A DNA stretch of 50,269 bases, from contig CAZEFM010000015.1 in the NCBI GenBank assembly GCA_964511575.1, forward strand, positions 1 to 50,269, written 5' to 3'. The notes under the pieces were generated by a model, which did not search any database, was not told the origin of the DNA, and worked only from the letters and a program-made list of their open reading frames with translations. A program made the translations under genes and the position numbers. Source of the DNA: CALKHT01 sp964511575 (GTDB taxonomy: Bacteria; Planctomycetota; Phycisphaerae; Phycisphaerales; Phycisphaeraceae). Below are positions 42,330 through 50,269 of this stretch, piece after piece. Within the stretch, counting starts at the first letter, position 1, and each line of letters opens with the position of its first letter.

Positions 42330-43835
42330 ATGCCTTCCCCCACGTTCCAGCACCTGTTGTCGTGGATGACGCGGCCGATCGCGAAGGTGAACCCGACGAA
42401 ACGGCCTGACCGCACACACTGGCTCATTGGCTGGATCGCCGCGGCGACATTGCTGGGCGCGTTGCTGCGGTTTCACGAACTGGGGCAACCCAGCTTCTGG
42501 CACGATGAACTCATGACGATCCGCGATGTGGCGGATCCGTCGCGCAAACATGTCACCCGAAGGTTGGGGTACGTGCACACGGCGATCGGATTGCGACTGG
42601 CGGGGGTGGATCTCGCGGCACTGCCCGCCGATGCGCCGGATCGGTGGCAGGCGCATGGCATCAACGAGTGGTCGGCACGACTGGGGTCGTGCATCGTCGG
42701 TATCGTCACCATAGCCGTGATCGGCTGGACCAGTCGCCGCATCCTTGAACCGCGTGCGGCAGCGATCCTCGCATTTCTGCTCGCGATCGGCACGTGGCAT
42801 CTCTACTGGTCGCAGACGGCCCGCTTCTATCCGTTGCAGTTCCTCTTCATCAGCCTGGCGATCATCTACTATTTCGATGCGACACGGCGCGGCGTGACCG
42901 CACTGCTGCTCGCGGCGATGGTCACATTTGCGCTGGCGTTCTGGTCGCACTGGATGGCGCTGCTGTTCGGCGGGGTGGTGGTGCTGGATCTGATCATCTC
43001 AACATGGCGCGGCGAACGGGTGCGACTGGGACGGGTTGGGTGGCTGGCGATCGGGCTGGCGCTGGGCGGTGCGGTTGCCATCGCGGCGTATGTGATCATC
43101 GAAAACCCCGAAAGCATTCGCTTCTTCATGCACACCGACCCGCAATCGCCCACGACGCTCATCCTTGGCACGGTATATCTCGTGGGTATTCCGCTGGCAA
43201 CGATGGCGGGCGTGGGGGCGTGGCTGATGTTTGGCGAGGATGCGCGCAAGGCGATCTATCTCGTGCTTGTGGCGATCGTGCCGGCGCTGCTGCTTTCCGT
43301 GTTGTCACTGGCGGATGTGTACGTGCATTTGCGGTATGGCTTCATCTGTTACTTCGGTTGGTTGGCGCTGGCGGCGTATGGGGTGGAACGGCTCGTCGAT
43401 GCGCTTGAGCCGCGACTCGGCCGCGCGGTGGCGTGGTCGCCGCTTGTTCTGGTCGCAGCGATGATCCTCTTGACCAACGTGCTCTACTTTCAAAGCGGCG
43501 GCGGGTACCACCCACGATGGCGCGAGGCGTTTGCCTACATCGCCCAACACCGCCAACCGGGCGAGCAAGTGTATGTCACCGCACCGGATGCATTTCTTTC
43601 ACGCTACTACCTGCAGTCACCCGATGCGGGCAGGCGCTTTCCCCGTTCGGCTGCGGCGTTGAACGGTACCGCGTGGCTGGTGGCGCATACCGACACGGCA
43701 AGCTTCGGCAAGCAGCATCGCTGGTTGCATGAAGCGGCGGATCTGCGCGCCTACTTCGATGTGCGACTGGCGCAGCCTTACGCCGGCATCAGCGTCTTCC
43801 TCTATACCCCTGCGCCATCGGAGATGGAACCGTAG
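42330..43835 (+). CDS. GT39-type membrane glycosyltransferase
   Basis: A 501-residue polytopic protein with about 11-13 spans. It begins with a cytoplasmic tail, then LIGWIAAATLLGALLRFHEL, the acidic first-loop motif GQPSFWHDEL, and the usual second loop HTAIGLRL. These are hallmarks of dolichol/undecaprenyl-phosphate mannosyltransferase-type (PMT/GT39, ArnT-like) enzymes that glycosylate proteins or lipids outside the membrane. Start is uncertain: ATG 42330 and 42366 both lack a clear ribosome site. The frame is open a long way upstream but that part is antisense to the Rieske and epimerase genes. It starts a run of three glycosyltransferases. Confidence 0.85.
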   Translation: MPSPTFQHLLSWMTRPIAKVNPTKRPDRTHWLIGWIAAATLLGALLRFHELGQPSFWHDELMTIRDVADPSRKHVTRRLGYVHTAIGLRLAGVDLAALPADAPDRWQAHGINEWSARLGSCIVGIVTIAVIGWTSRRILEPRAAAILAFLLAIGTWHLYWSQTARFYPLQFLFISLAIIYYFDATRRGVTALLLAAMVTFALAFWSHWMALLFGGVVVLDLIISTWRGERVRLGRVGWLAIGLALGGAVAIAAYVIIENPESIRFFMHTDPQSPTTLILGTVYLVGIPLATMAGVGAWLMFGEDARKAIYLVLVAIVPALLLSVLSLADVYVHLRYGFICYFGWLALAAYGVERLVDALEPRLGRAVAWSPLVLVAAMILLTNVLYFQSGGGYHPRWREAFAYIAQHRQPGEQVYVTAPDAFLSRYYLQSPDAGRRFPRSAAALNGTAWLVAHTDTASFGKQHRWLHEAADLRAYFDVRLAQPYAGISVFLYTPAPSEMEP

Positions 43836-44007
43836 GACAATCTCGTAAAGCCCGGTGCGGCTGTTGCCGCGATCAGCTATCCCGAACCTTCGACGCAGCA
43901 GCGCCACCCCTCATTTCCGTGCATGCGCAAGGGGGTTCGCACAAAGGACACAACATCGTTTCATCTTGCTGTACTTCTTACGCATCATCCACTTACAAGC
44001 ACAGCGC

Positions 44008-44084
44008 TATGATCACGCAAGGTTGTCCGGCGGCTTCGACCCACCCGGTGTGCCGACAACCTCAGCCCCGGGATCGAACGGGGC
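44008..44084 (+). promoter_or_regulatory. Promoter -10 box and structured leader of the GT4 gene
   Basis: TATGAT at 44008-44013 would place a transcript start near 44020. The leader then begins exactly with a hairpin, GGTTGTC (44021-44027) and GACAACC (44055-44061), followed by a second, GCCCCG (44065-44070) and CGGGGC (44079-44084). AGAAGGAAG and the start codon follow. No good -35 box is seen. The two hairpins leave the ribosome site free, unlike a simple attenuator. Confidence 0.45.
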
Positions 44085-44103
44085 GGAGAGAGAAGGAAGT
44101 GCC

Positions 44104-45306
44104 ATGCGTCAGTATCGAATCGCCATGGTGGCGGCATGTCCGTTCCCCTACCCACGAGGAACACCCGTGCGGATTCATCAGATGGCCGATGCACTCACAC
44201 GACGCGGTCATGAAGTGCATGTCATCACCTATCACCTGGCGGACAGCCGTGTCACGCCGGGCTATCAGGTGCATCGCATCCCGAATGTGCGGACGTACCG
44301 CAAGTGTTCACCGGGCCCGACGTTGCAGAAGCTGCTCGTGCTCGACCCGATGCTCGCCGCGACGTTGGCGCGGGTGTTGCGACAGGGTTCGTTCGATGTG
44401 ATTCACGCTCATCATTATGAAGGGCTGCTTGCCGCGCTGATGGCCCGCGCGATGCGGCCGATCCCCATCGTGTTTGATGCTCACACGCTGCTGGAATCGG
44501 AGTTGCCCTTCTACGGAATGTCGATGCTTCAACGGGCCAAACGCACACTGGGCCGGGCGCTGGATCGACACCTGCCGCCACGTGCTTCGCATGTCGTTGC
44601 GGTGACGGATGAGCTGCGAGACAAATTGCTGGTGAACGGCTTACCCGCCGGTGACGTCACGGTGATTACCAACGGCGTGGAGTGCGAGCACTTTGATGTA
44701 CCGGTGCCGTCACGATCCGACGCTCACCCACCGAAGCTGATCTTCACGGGCAATCTCGCGGCTTATCAGGGCATTGAGCTGATGCTGCACGCGTTTGCCG
44801 AGGTGCGACGACAGCGCGACGGTGTGCGCTTGCACATCATGTCCGATTCGTCGTTTGAGCCTTACGAAGCCATGGCGCAGACGCTGGGCATCCGTGAGGC
44901 AATCGATCTGGAGCGGGCGGATTTCAACGTTCTGCCGCAACGTCTGGCAGAAGCGGATGTGGCGCTCAACCCGCGAACGCAATGCGAAGGCATTCCGCAG
45001 AAGCTGTTGAACTACATGGCGGCGGGCAAGCCGATCGTGTCGTTCGAAGGCAGCGCTCGCGGACTGATTCATCGTCGCAGAGGTTGGGTCGTTCCCGACG
45101 GCGACATTCAGGGCTTTGCGGCCGGCATTCTCACGCTGCTGACGGACCAGGCGCTGGCGCAGCGGATAGGGAGCAACGCCCGACGGTACGTGTTCAGTGA
45201 GTTGAGTTGGGACAGCGTCGCACGGCGAGCGGAAACGGTGTACGACCGGCTGCTGCCTGAGGAGGCTCCGCCGCTGCACGCTCATCATCAGCAACCCGCC
45301 ACTTGA
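44104..45306 (+). CDS. Family 4 glycosyltransferase
   Basis: A 400-residue GT-B enzyme. N-terminal acceptor part: ACPFPYPRGTPVRIHQMADA, a Gly-rich start as in GT4. C-terminal donor part: LIFTGNLAAYQGIELMLHAF, RLAEADVALNPRT and the EX7E-like PQKLLNYMAAGKPIVSFEGS. It should transfer a sugar from a nucleotide sugar to a growing glycan. ATG 44104 is preceded by AGAAGGAAG. The next gene, a family 2 transferase, starts 29 bases after its stop, so these two are probably one operon. Product unknown; a cell-surface polysaccharide or glycan tag. Confidence 0.9.
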   Translation: MRQYRIAMVAACPFPYPRGTPVRIHQMADALTRRGHEVHVITYHLADSRVTPGYQVHRIPNVRTYRKCSPGPTLQKLLVLDPMLAATLARVLRQGSFDVIHAHHYEGLLAALMARAMRPIPIVFDAHTLLESELPFYGMSMLQRAKRTLGRALDRHLPPRASHVVAVTDELRDKLLVNGLPAGDVTVITNGVECEHFDVPVPSRSDAHPPKLIFTGNLAAYQGIELMLHAFAEVRRQRDGVRLHIMSDSSFEPYEAMAQTLGIREAIDLERADFNVLPQRLAEADVALNPRTQCEGIPQKLLNYMAAGKPIVSFEGSARGLIHRRRGWVVPDGDIQGFAAGILTLLTDQALAQRIGSNARRYVFSELSWDSVARRAETVYDRLLPEEAPPLHAHHQQPAT

Positions 45307-45335
45307 TGCGTCCACTTTTGGGAGAAGGTGACGTT

Positions 45336-46445
45336 ATGTACGCCCTGGATCGACGCTCTGAACATCGCCACGCCACCGACCTGACCGTTGCCGCGGTGGT
45401 GGTGAACCACAACGGCGGTGAGCGGGTGGTGAACACCGTCCGTGCGCTGCTGGAGCAGCAAACACCTCTGCGCGAGGTGATCGTGGTGGACAATGCATCG
45501 ACCGATGGCAGTGTTGATCGTATTCGTGAAGCGTTCGATGAGGTGGACGTGCTGGACATGGGGGAGAACGCCGGCCTCCCCGCAGCACGCAACGCGGGGT
45601 TGCGGCTGACGCATGCCGACCTGGTGCTGTTGATCGACAACGATGTGTATGTGTCGTCTGATTGCATCGACCGCATGATCCGCGCGTATCTGGAACTGGG
45701 CGAGCCGGCGGTGGTGTGCCCGCGCATCATCCTGCTGCCTGAGGAGGATGTGGTGCAGGCGGACGGCGCAGCGGCGCATTTCGTGGGCACGATGATGCTG
45801 CGACATGCGTATCGTCCCGTGGCTGACCTCGCCGACGAAACGAGTGAAGTGGGTGGATGCATCGGCGCGTGCATGCTGCTGGATCGGCAGCGGGTACTCG
45901 ATGCCGGCGGGTTCGATGAGGCGTATTTCTTTTACTTCGAGGATCTGGAGTTCAGCCTGCGCATGCGTTCGCTGGGGCATCGCTTTGTCTGTGAGTCGGC
46001 GGCGGTGGTGTACCACGACCGGGGGCGCGGCACGCCGGGCCTGTCGTTTCGCGGCAAGGGGGAGTATCCGCTCAAGCGTGCGACGCTCACGTTGCGGCAT
46101 CGGTTGATGACGATGCTGATTCACTATCGCGTTTCGACGCTGCTGCTGTTGTCGCCGGCACTGGCGGTGTACGAGTTCGCCAGCATGGTGATGGCGATCG
46201 CGCAGGGATGGGGTGGGGCGTGGTTGCGGGCGTGGGCGTGGCAGGTGCGGCACTGGCGCAGGATCGCCACACGGCGAAGACAGATGCAACGCGATCGGAA
46301 GCGCGGCGACCGTGACCTGCTCATGGCGGGGCCGTTGCCGCTCACGCCTGGGCTGGTTCAGTCGCCCCTTGCCCTCGCGGCGGTCAACACGTTGTCAACG
46401 GTGCTGACGCTTTACTGGCAGGGGGTGCGGCGGCTGGTGCGGTAG
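45336..46445 (+). CDS. Family 2 glycosyltransferase
   Basis: A 369-residue GT-A enzyme. The N-terminal half has AVVVNHNGGERVVNTVRALL, VVDNASTDGSVD, and the metal-binding DXD-like LLIDNDVYV; the acceptor side has GFDEAYFFYFEDLEFSLRMR. These are typical of rhamnosyl- or other dTDP-sugar transferases (WbbL-like). The last 100 residues hold a hydrophobic helix or two (LLLLSPALAVYEFASMVMAI), suggesting membrane association. ATG 45336 has GAGAAGGTGA upstream; a TTG at 45303 overlapping the previous stop is possible. Confidence 0.9.
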   Translation: MYALDRRSEHRHATDLTVAAVVVNHNGGERVVNTVRALLEQQTPLREVIVVDNASTDGSVDRIREAFDEVDVLDMGENAGLPAARNAGLRLTHADLVLLIDNDVYVSSDCIDRMIRAYLELGEPAVVCPRIILLPEEDVVQADGAAAHFVGTMMLRHAYRPVADLADETSEVGGCIGACMLLDRQRVLDAGGFDEAYFFYFEDLEFSLRMRSLGHRFVCESAAVVYHDRGRGTPGLSFRGKGEYPLKRATLTLRHRLMTMLIHYRVSTLLLLSPALAVYEFASMVMAIAQGWGGAWLRAWAWQVRHWRRIATRRRQMQRDRKRGDRDLLMAGPLPLTPGLVQSPLALAAVNTLSTVLTLYWQGVRRLVR

Positions 46446-46572
46446 GCCACCCGGGATTGCATCCCCGGGCTTCGGGGGGAGTCACCTAGACAAAATCAAG
46501 CACATTGACCGGAAAGCCGACATAGGAAGGGAAGCTATAACTCGTTGCGGACGTTTCGTGCGGAGTCGCCTC

Positions 46573-47061
46573 ATGGTGCGAATGGATGATCCCGGTGCTC
46601 ACCGGAAGCCGATCGGCGGCCGGGCGATCGTCTCCAATGCGGTCATCGACGGCGACCGGCTGCTGATGGTGCGGCAGGGGCGCGGCCGCGACCGCAACCG
46701 CTGGAACCTGCCCGGCGGCAAGGTGGACCCGGGCGAAACGCTTCTCGACGCGGCCGTCCGCGAAACATTGGAAGAAACGGGTTACCACACGCGCATCCAC
46801 GGCGTGGCGGGGCTTTATGACTACACCACCGCGACCGGCAAGCGACGACTGCGGTGTGTGTTCCTCGGGCACGTGATCGGCGGGAAGCCTTTCGCCAACC
46901 AGCGCGAGATTCTCGAAGTACGCTGGATTCCGCTTGAGGAAGTGTTCGCGATGGAGCCGGATGCACTGGCGAAGCCGCACGTTCTGATGCGCATCCTCAA
47001 CGATCTGCATCGCCGCACCATAGATGGGCAGGCCACGATGGATCGACTCGCGGTGGGGTGA
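46573..47061 (+). CDS. Nudix hydrolase
   Basis: A 162-residue pyrophosphohydrolase with the Nudix box GGKVDPGETLLDAAVRETLE then ETGY (about residues 48-71), all catalytic Glu present. It has GGRAIVSNAVIDGDRLLMVR before the box, and CVFLGHVIGGKP after, so ADP-ribose or a nucleoside diphosphate derivative is a likely substrate. ATG 46573 lies 7 bases after GGAG; the frame extends to 46558. It is a single gene 128 bases after the glycosyltransferases. Confidence 0.88.
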   Translation: MVRMDDPGAHRKPIGGRAIVSNAVIDGDRLLMVRQGRGRDRNRWNLPGGKVDPGETLLDAAVRETLEETGYHTRIHGVAGLYDYTTATGKRRLRCVFLGHVIGGKPFANQREILEVRWIPLEEVFAMEPDALAKPHVLMRILNDLHRRTIDGQATMDRLAVG

Positions 47062-47226
47062 AGCGTGCGCTGCACAATCGTCACAATCGTCCCACCTGCG
47101 CAGAACCTGCAGGCGTGGTGGGGGCAACGTTAATTTTCGCGGACGTTCCGGCCGATGGGGCTGGTGAGGCAAGCGGACGGCGCGATCGTCGAACGTGCCT
47201 CGAGCCCTCCTCTGGGAAGCCTGGCC

Positions 47227-47676
47227 ATGTCGCGAAACGCTTGCCGTAGCTCTGCCGGATTCACGCTGGTTGAGATGTTGATTGTGGTGGTGATCCTGGC
47301 AATTCTCGCCGCGGTGGTGATCCCCAGCTTCACCAACGCCAGCGACAAGGCCAAAGCCAGCACAACGCTGTCGCAGTTGCGACACGTGCGCGATCAGGTC
47401 GCTCGGTATCGCTTCGATCATCGCGACACGTGGCCGGACCTGGTGACGCATCAGTGGATGCCGCTGCTGCAGAAGACCGACAGCGATGGGAACATCAGCG
47501 ATACGGCACGTTTTGGGCCTTACCTGGTCAATCCGCCGCTGAACCCGTACACCAACAGCATGACGGTCGGCGCCGCCTCGGCTGCGAATCTCGGCTGGGT
47601 GTACGACATCACCAACGGCCACCTCGATGCGGTCGGCTTCGATGAAGCGACTGGAACGTTCGCGATGCCGCAGTAA
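47227..47676 (+). CDS. Prepilin-like (GspG-type) protein
   Basis: A 149-residue protein from ATG 47227 (GGGAAG upstream). Leader MSRNACRSSAG, then FTLVEMLIVVVILAILAAVV, and a short globular part (TLSQLRHVRDQVARYRFDHR, GPYLVNPPLNPYTNSMTV) with the proline-rich end seen in major pseudopilins GspG. It is smaller and nearer to true pseudopilins than the long prepilin-like proteins at 9096 and 22383. No secretion genes lie beside it. Converges with recO. Confidence 0.82.
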   Translation: MSRNACRSSAGFTLVEMLIVVVILAILAAVVIPSFTNASDKAKASTTLSQLRHVRDQVARYRFDHRDTWPDLVTHQWMPLLQKTDSDGNISDTARFGPYLVNPPLNPYTNSMTVGAASAANLGWVYDITNGHLDAVGFDEATGTFAMPQ

Positions 47677-47697
47677 GGCATCGATGTGACGTGATGC

Positions 47698-48465
47698 TCA
47701 GCCCGCGCCGCGATCTTCGCCCAACACGAATGCCATCGTCGGCAACTGCCGATCAATGATCGCCCGCGCATAGACGCACAACAGGCGATTGGCGCGGCGA
47801 ACGGCTTCGGGGTTTTCATCACCCACCTGAACGTCGTGTCCCGCGGCGGCGATGCGCTTGAGCAAGGCGATCGTCTCGCTGCGCACCTTCCAACTGTTGC
47901 GTTCATCGCCCGGTTCGACGGTGAGCCCGCCGGCCGTGGCATCGAACGTGTACGACCGTGCGGTTGCGAGAGGCGTGTCACGCTGCACATCGCGATCAAG
48001 CTCGGGGCGATACCCGCTGTCGTCGAGCAACGTCCACTGAAAGCGCAGCAGCGCCATCTGCCGTGCTTCGGGCATGGCAAGGTCCGTCAGCAGCTTGCGC
48101 AGGGCGTGGAACGTCACAGGGTGGGCATCGCGCTCGGCAAGCAACGCGTTGACGAGGTCGGCGGCATAAAGCGACAGCCGTTGCGCTTCGAGGTTGCGCC
48201 GCAGATGCCAGAAGGGTTCCTGCAGATCCCACTCGGTGAGGTTGGCCAAATCGGTGGAGGATTTGATGAGGCCGACCGCCTGCCCGAGGGTGAGCAGTTC
48301 GATGCCGCCGCTGTATCGCTGCACGCTGGAGGGGCTGGTGCGTTTGGCGCCTTTGGCGACGGCGCGAATCTTGCCGTGCTGCTCCGTCAGCAACGCGACA
48401 ATCTGGCTGGTCTCCGACCAGTCAAAGTGCCGAATACAAATCGCCTGATCCTTGAACCGCGGCAT
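47698..48465 (-). CDS. recO: DNA repair protein RecO
   Basis: A 255-residue protein of the RecFOR pathway, which helps load RecA on single-stranded DNA. The start is the RecO OB-fold: KDQAICIRHFDWSETSQIVA, LLTEQHGKIRAVAKGAKRT, then SGGIELLTLGQAVGLIKSS. The C-terminal half is helical (LYAADLVNALLAERDAHPVT). The CxxC zinc site found in many RecO proteins is absent, as in some lineages. ATG 48465 has no strong ribosome site. It follows valS in the same direction across a repeat element and may be transcribed with it. Confidence 0.88.
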   Translation of the reverse strand: MPRFKDQAICIRHFDWSETSQIVALLTEQHGKIRAVAKGAKRTSPSSVQRYSGGIELLTLGQAVGLIKSSTDLANLTEWDLQEPFWHLRRNLEAQRLSLYAADLVNALLAERDAHPVTFHALRKLLTDLAMPEARQMALLRFQWTLLDDSGYRPELDRDVQRDTPLATARSYTFDATAGGLTVEPGDERNSWKVRSETIALLKRIAAAGHDVQVGDENPEAVRRANRLLCVYARAIIDRQLPTMAFVLGEDRGAG

Positions 48466-48490
48466 GGGAGAATTGTAGCGGAGCCTAGGA

Positions 48491-48626
48491 AACCACCAAG
48501 GGCGCGATCATCACGGTATTGACGCCAAGATGCCGGAACAAAGAAGCCAAGAAGGGAGAACGCAATTGATCCCATTCCCTGATTTCTTGGCGTCTTGACG
48601 TCTTGGCGTCTTGGTGTCTTGGCGTT
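48491..48626. repeat. Inverted element with an 8-base tandem TTGGCGTC array
   Basis: Five 8-base units run from 48587 to 48626: TTGGCGTC, TTGACGTC, TTGGCGTC, TTGGTGTC, TTGGCGTT. The left side (48491-48555) has degenerate reverse-complement copies: CCACCAAGGGC, GACGCCAAGA, AAGCCAAGAA. GACGCCAAGA (48521-48530) is the exact reverse complement of TCTTGGCGTC (48585-48594 and 48601-48610). The whole lies between valS and recO and codes for nothing evident. Confidence 0.6.
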
Positions 48627-48638
48627 GAAATCTGGGTT

Positions 48639-50269
48639 TTACCCCTGTTCGATCGCCGCCAGTTCTTTTTCTGCGGCGGCGAGTTGGTCGCGGGTTTGTT
48701 GCACCAGGTGCGCGGGGGCTTTGTCGACGTACGACGGATTCGCCAAACGCTTGTTGAGCGCTTCGATCGACTTGCGCAGCTCCTCGGCGCGACGCGCCAG
48801 GCGCGCCTGTTCCGCCTCGGCGTCGATCAGGCCGTGCAGATAAATCTGATCGTCTCCGCACACGGCGGCGGCCGCATCGGAGGGACGCTCCACATCACGG
48901 CCGACCGCTTCCAACGTGACGTTCGCCAGCGTCTGGATCAGCGCGCGTTGCGCTTCGATGACCGATCCATTCTCCGATCGGATCGATACCGCCACCGTCT
49001 GACGCGGCGCGACCTTGTGCTGTGTGCGCACCTGACGGATGGCGGTGACGAGTTCCTGCACCGTGGCAAACGCGCGGGTGTCGGCTTCGGTCACACCCGG
49101 CCGAACGCGCGGCCAACGCGCTTTGATCAGCAGTTCATGCGGCGGAATCTCCACCCCCTCCACGCCACGCTGCGGCATCACCGCGTTGAGGTGCTCCCAC
49201 AACTTTTCCGTAATGAACGGCATGACCGGATGCAGCAGCCGAAGCGCCGCATCGATGCACGTCGCCAGCACCTGTCGCTGCGTTTCGTGCTGTGACACGG
49301 TGGGCTTCACCGCTTCGATGTACCAGTCGCAAAGGTCGCGCCAGATGAAGTCGTACAGCGCCCGGGCATACTCGGCGAATTCGTAATGTTCGATCGCGTG
49401 CGTCGTATCGCGAATCGTCGCGCCCAATCGGGCGAGAATCCATTCATCGGCCGCGCCGAGAGGTTCGGAGCGCCGTTGGCGACCGTCGCTCTCACCCAGC
49501 TTGCCCAGCGCGAACCGCACCGCGTTCCACAGCTTATTGGCGAAGTTGCGGCCGACGTCGAACTTTTCGCTCGTGTTGCGGCCGGTTGCGGGATCGCGCG
49601 TCACCGGCATGCGCACGTCCTGCGTGTTGGTCGTCATGGAAGCGAGCGTGAAGCGCATCGCATCGGAGCCGTGCGAATGGATGATGTCCAGCGGGTCGAC
49701 GCCGTTGCCCAACGACTTGGACATCTTGCGTCCCTCGCCGTCCTGAATCATCGCGTGGATGAACACATCGTGGAACGGCAACCGGTCGAGGAAGTAAAGG
49801 TTGAACATCACCATGCGCGACACCCAGAGGGTGATGATCTCGCGGGCCGTGCAAAGCACACTGGTCGGATTCCACGTCGCCAGTTCCGGCGTGTCCTCGG
49901 GCCAGCCCAACGTCGAAAGCGGCCAAAGCGCGGAGGAGAACCATGTGTCGAGGACGTCGGGGTCCTGAACAAACCCTGCATCAATTAGTTTCTGTTCAAT
50001 TCCTGGACAATCAGGTTCGACACAAACCGTAACAATCGGTTGTCCGCCAGGTCCCCCGGGTATCACCTGTGTTGCAATGTGGCTGTGCTCATCATCTGAC
50101 AAAAAATCGAACTTGATAGGAATCCACTTAGTTGAATCGGCCGGTGGGTGATTCTTCTTCAAATCCCACACCGCATACCACACCGGAATCCGGTGCCCCC
50201 ACCACAACTGACGCGAGATGCACCAGTCGCGGATGTTTTCGTGCCAGGTCTGGAATGTTTTGGCGTAAC
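48639..50269 (-). CDS. valS: Valyl-tRNA synthetase, 3' part (5' end outside window)
   Basis: The gene runs off the right edge; about 543 C-terminal residues are seen. It includes CISRQLWWGHRIPVWYA, DPDVLDTWFSSALWPLSTLG, the active-site KMSKSLGNGVDPLDII, the anticodon-binding domain (DEWILARL onward) and the C-terminal coiled-coil arm (AEQARLARRAEELRKSIEAL). It charges tRNA-Val. Between GHRIPVWY and the DPDVLDTW motif lies a segment (about 49965-50165) whose codons are clearly AT-richer than the rest of the gene (many AAA, ATT, TCA, GAT). It contains GGPGGQPIVTVCVEPDCPGI. Confidence 0.95.
   Translation of the reverse strand, partial: YAKTFQTWHENIRDWCISRQLWWGHRIPVWYAVWDLKKNHPPADSTKWIPIKFDFLSDDEHSHIATQVIPGGPGGQPIVTVCVEPDCPGIEQKLIDAGFVQDPDVLDTWFSSALWPLSTLGWPEDTPELATWNPTSVLCTAREIITLWVSRMVMFNLYFLDRLPFHDVFIHAMIQDGEGRKMSKSLGNGVDPLDIIHSHGSDAMRFTLASMTTNTQDVRMPVTRDPATGRNTSEKFDVGRNFANKLWNAVRFALGKLGESDGRQRRSEPLGAADEWILARLGATIRDTTHAIEHYEFAEYARALYDFIWRDLCDWYIEAVKPTVSQHETQRQVLATCIDAALRLLHPVMPFITEKLWEHLNAVMPQRGVEGVEIPPHELLIKARWPRVRPGVTEADTRAFATVQELVTAIRQVRTQHKVAPRQTVAVSIRSENGSVIEAQRALIQTLANVTLEAVGRDVERPSDAAAAVCGDDQIYLHGLIDAEAEQARLARRAEELRKSIEALNKRLANPSYVDKAPAHLVQQTRDQLAAAEKELAAIEQG

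Noticed and set aside
1..50269. CRISPR array, tRNA, rRNA, transposase or phage genes
   Set aside because: None seen. The short periodic runs have no spacer-repeat layout, and no integrase or insertion-sequence motif appears in any frame.

Overview
The window looks like GC-rich chromosomal DNA of a planctomycete, most likely class Phycisphaerae, probably from a metagenome or draft assembly. The evidence is the mix of families: orphan prepilin-like proteins with a GFTLIELL start, PEP-CTERM secreted proteins, a Planctomycete-type sigma factor/FecR pair, Asp-box proteins next to an FAD oxidoreductase and a sodium:solute symporter, a DUF1080 lipoprotein and a fibro-slime protein. A run of 100 Ns at 16093-16192 is a scaffold join. 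The left edge (about 1-316) joins two unrelated coding fragments. I saw no tRNA, rRNA, CRISPR array or transposase.

Layout. 1-316: RHS-repeat fragment butted against the 5' end of an unrecognised minus-strand gene. 569-6192 (minus): a sulfate uptake operon, sbp, a YezD-like gene, an OprP/OprO-like porin, cysT, cysW, cysA; a divergent sigma-54 activator (6420-7967) faces it across a promoter region with a sigma-54-like promoter and inverted repeats. 7994-15891 (minus): a secretion/surface region with two related Tat-type metallophosphoesterases, a sigma factor overlapping a FecR-type membrane protein, a prepilin-like protein, a broken PEP-CTERM gene, an intact PEP-CTERM protein and a PEP-CTERM metallopeptidase. 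16232-25174 (minus): an apparent catabolic locus with a LacI regulator, PEP-CTERM protein, prepilin-like protein, two paralogous Asp-box proteins, an SSS symporter and an FAD oxidoreductase. 25175-25895 holds an AT-rich control region and a decayed LamG-like gene.

25896-32581 (plus): a type IV pilus-type cluster, pilT, pilC, three pseudopilin/PilX-like genes and a PilZ gene; a PqiA-like gene (minus) and a fibro-slime protein follow. 34623-37663: an acidic unknown protein, a PlsC-like acyltransferase and a DUF1080 lipoprotein. 37664-38488 is a gene-free stretch packed with short periodic and inverted repeats. 38489-42188: alpha/beta hydrolase, unknown protein, DUF2267 protein, NAD-dependent epimerase, DUF2231-Rieske protein. 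42330-46445: a GT39-type membrane glycosyltransferase, a GT4 and a GT2 transferase. 46573-50269: Nudix hydrolase, another prepilin-like protein, recO, a periodic-repeat element, and the 3' part of valS running off the right edge.

How the parts may work together (inference). Sulfate import appears to have its own outer-membrane porin and nitrogen-type (sigma-54) control. The LacI locus looks built to bind or cut an external polymer with Asp-box proteins, import the product with sodium and oxidise it with the flavoprotein, with PEP-CTERM and prepilin-like proteins as surface parts. The most promising undescribed items are the sigma-54/porin/sulfate arrangement, the LacI locus with its near-perfect 20-bp palindrome, the sigma/FecR control region, and the families of 7- and 8-base periodic intergenic repeats.
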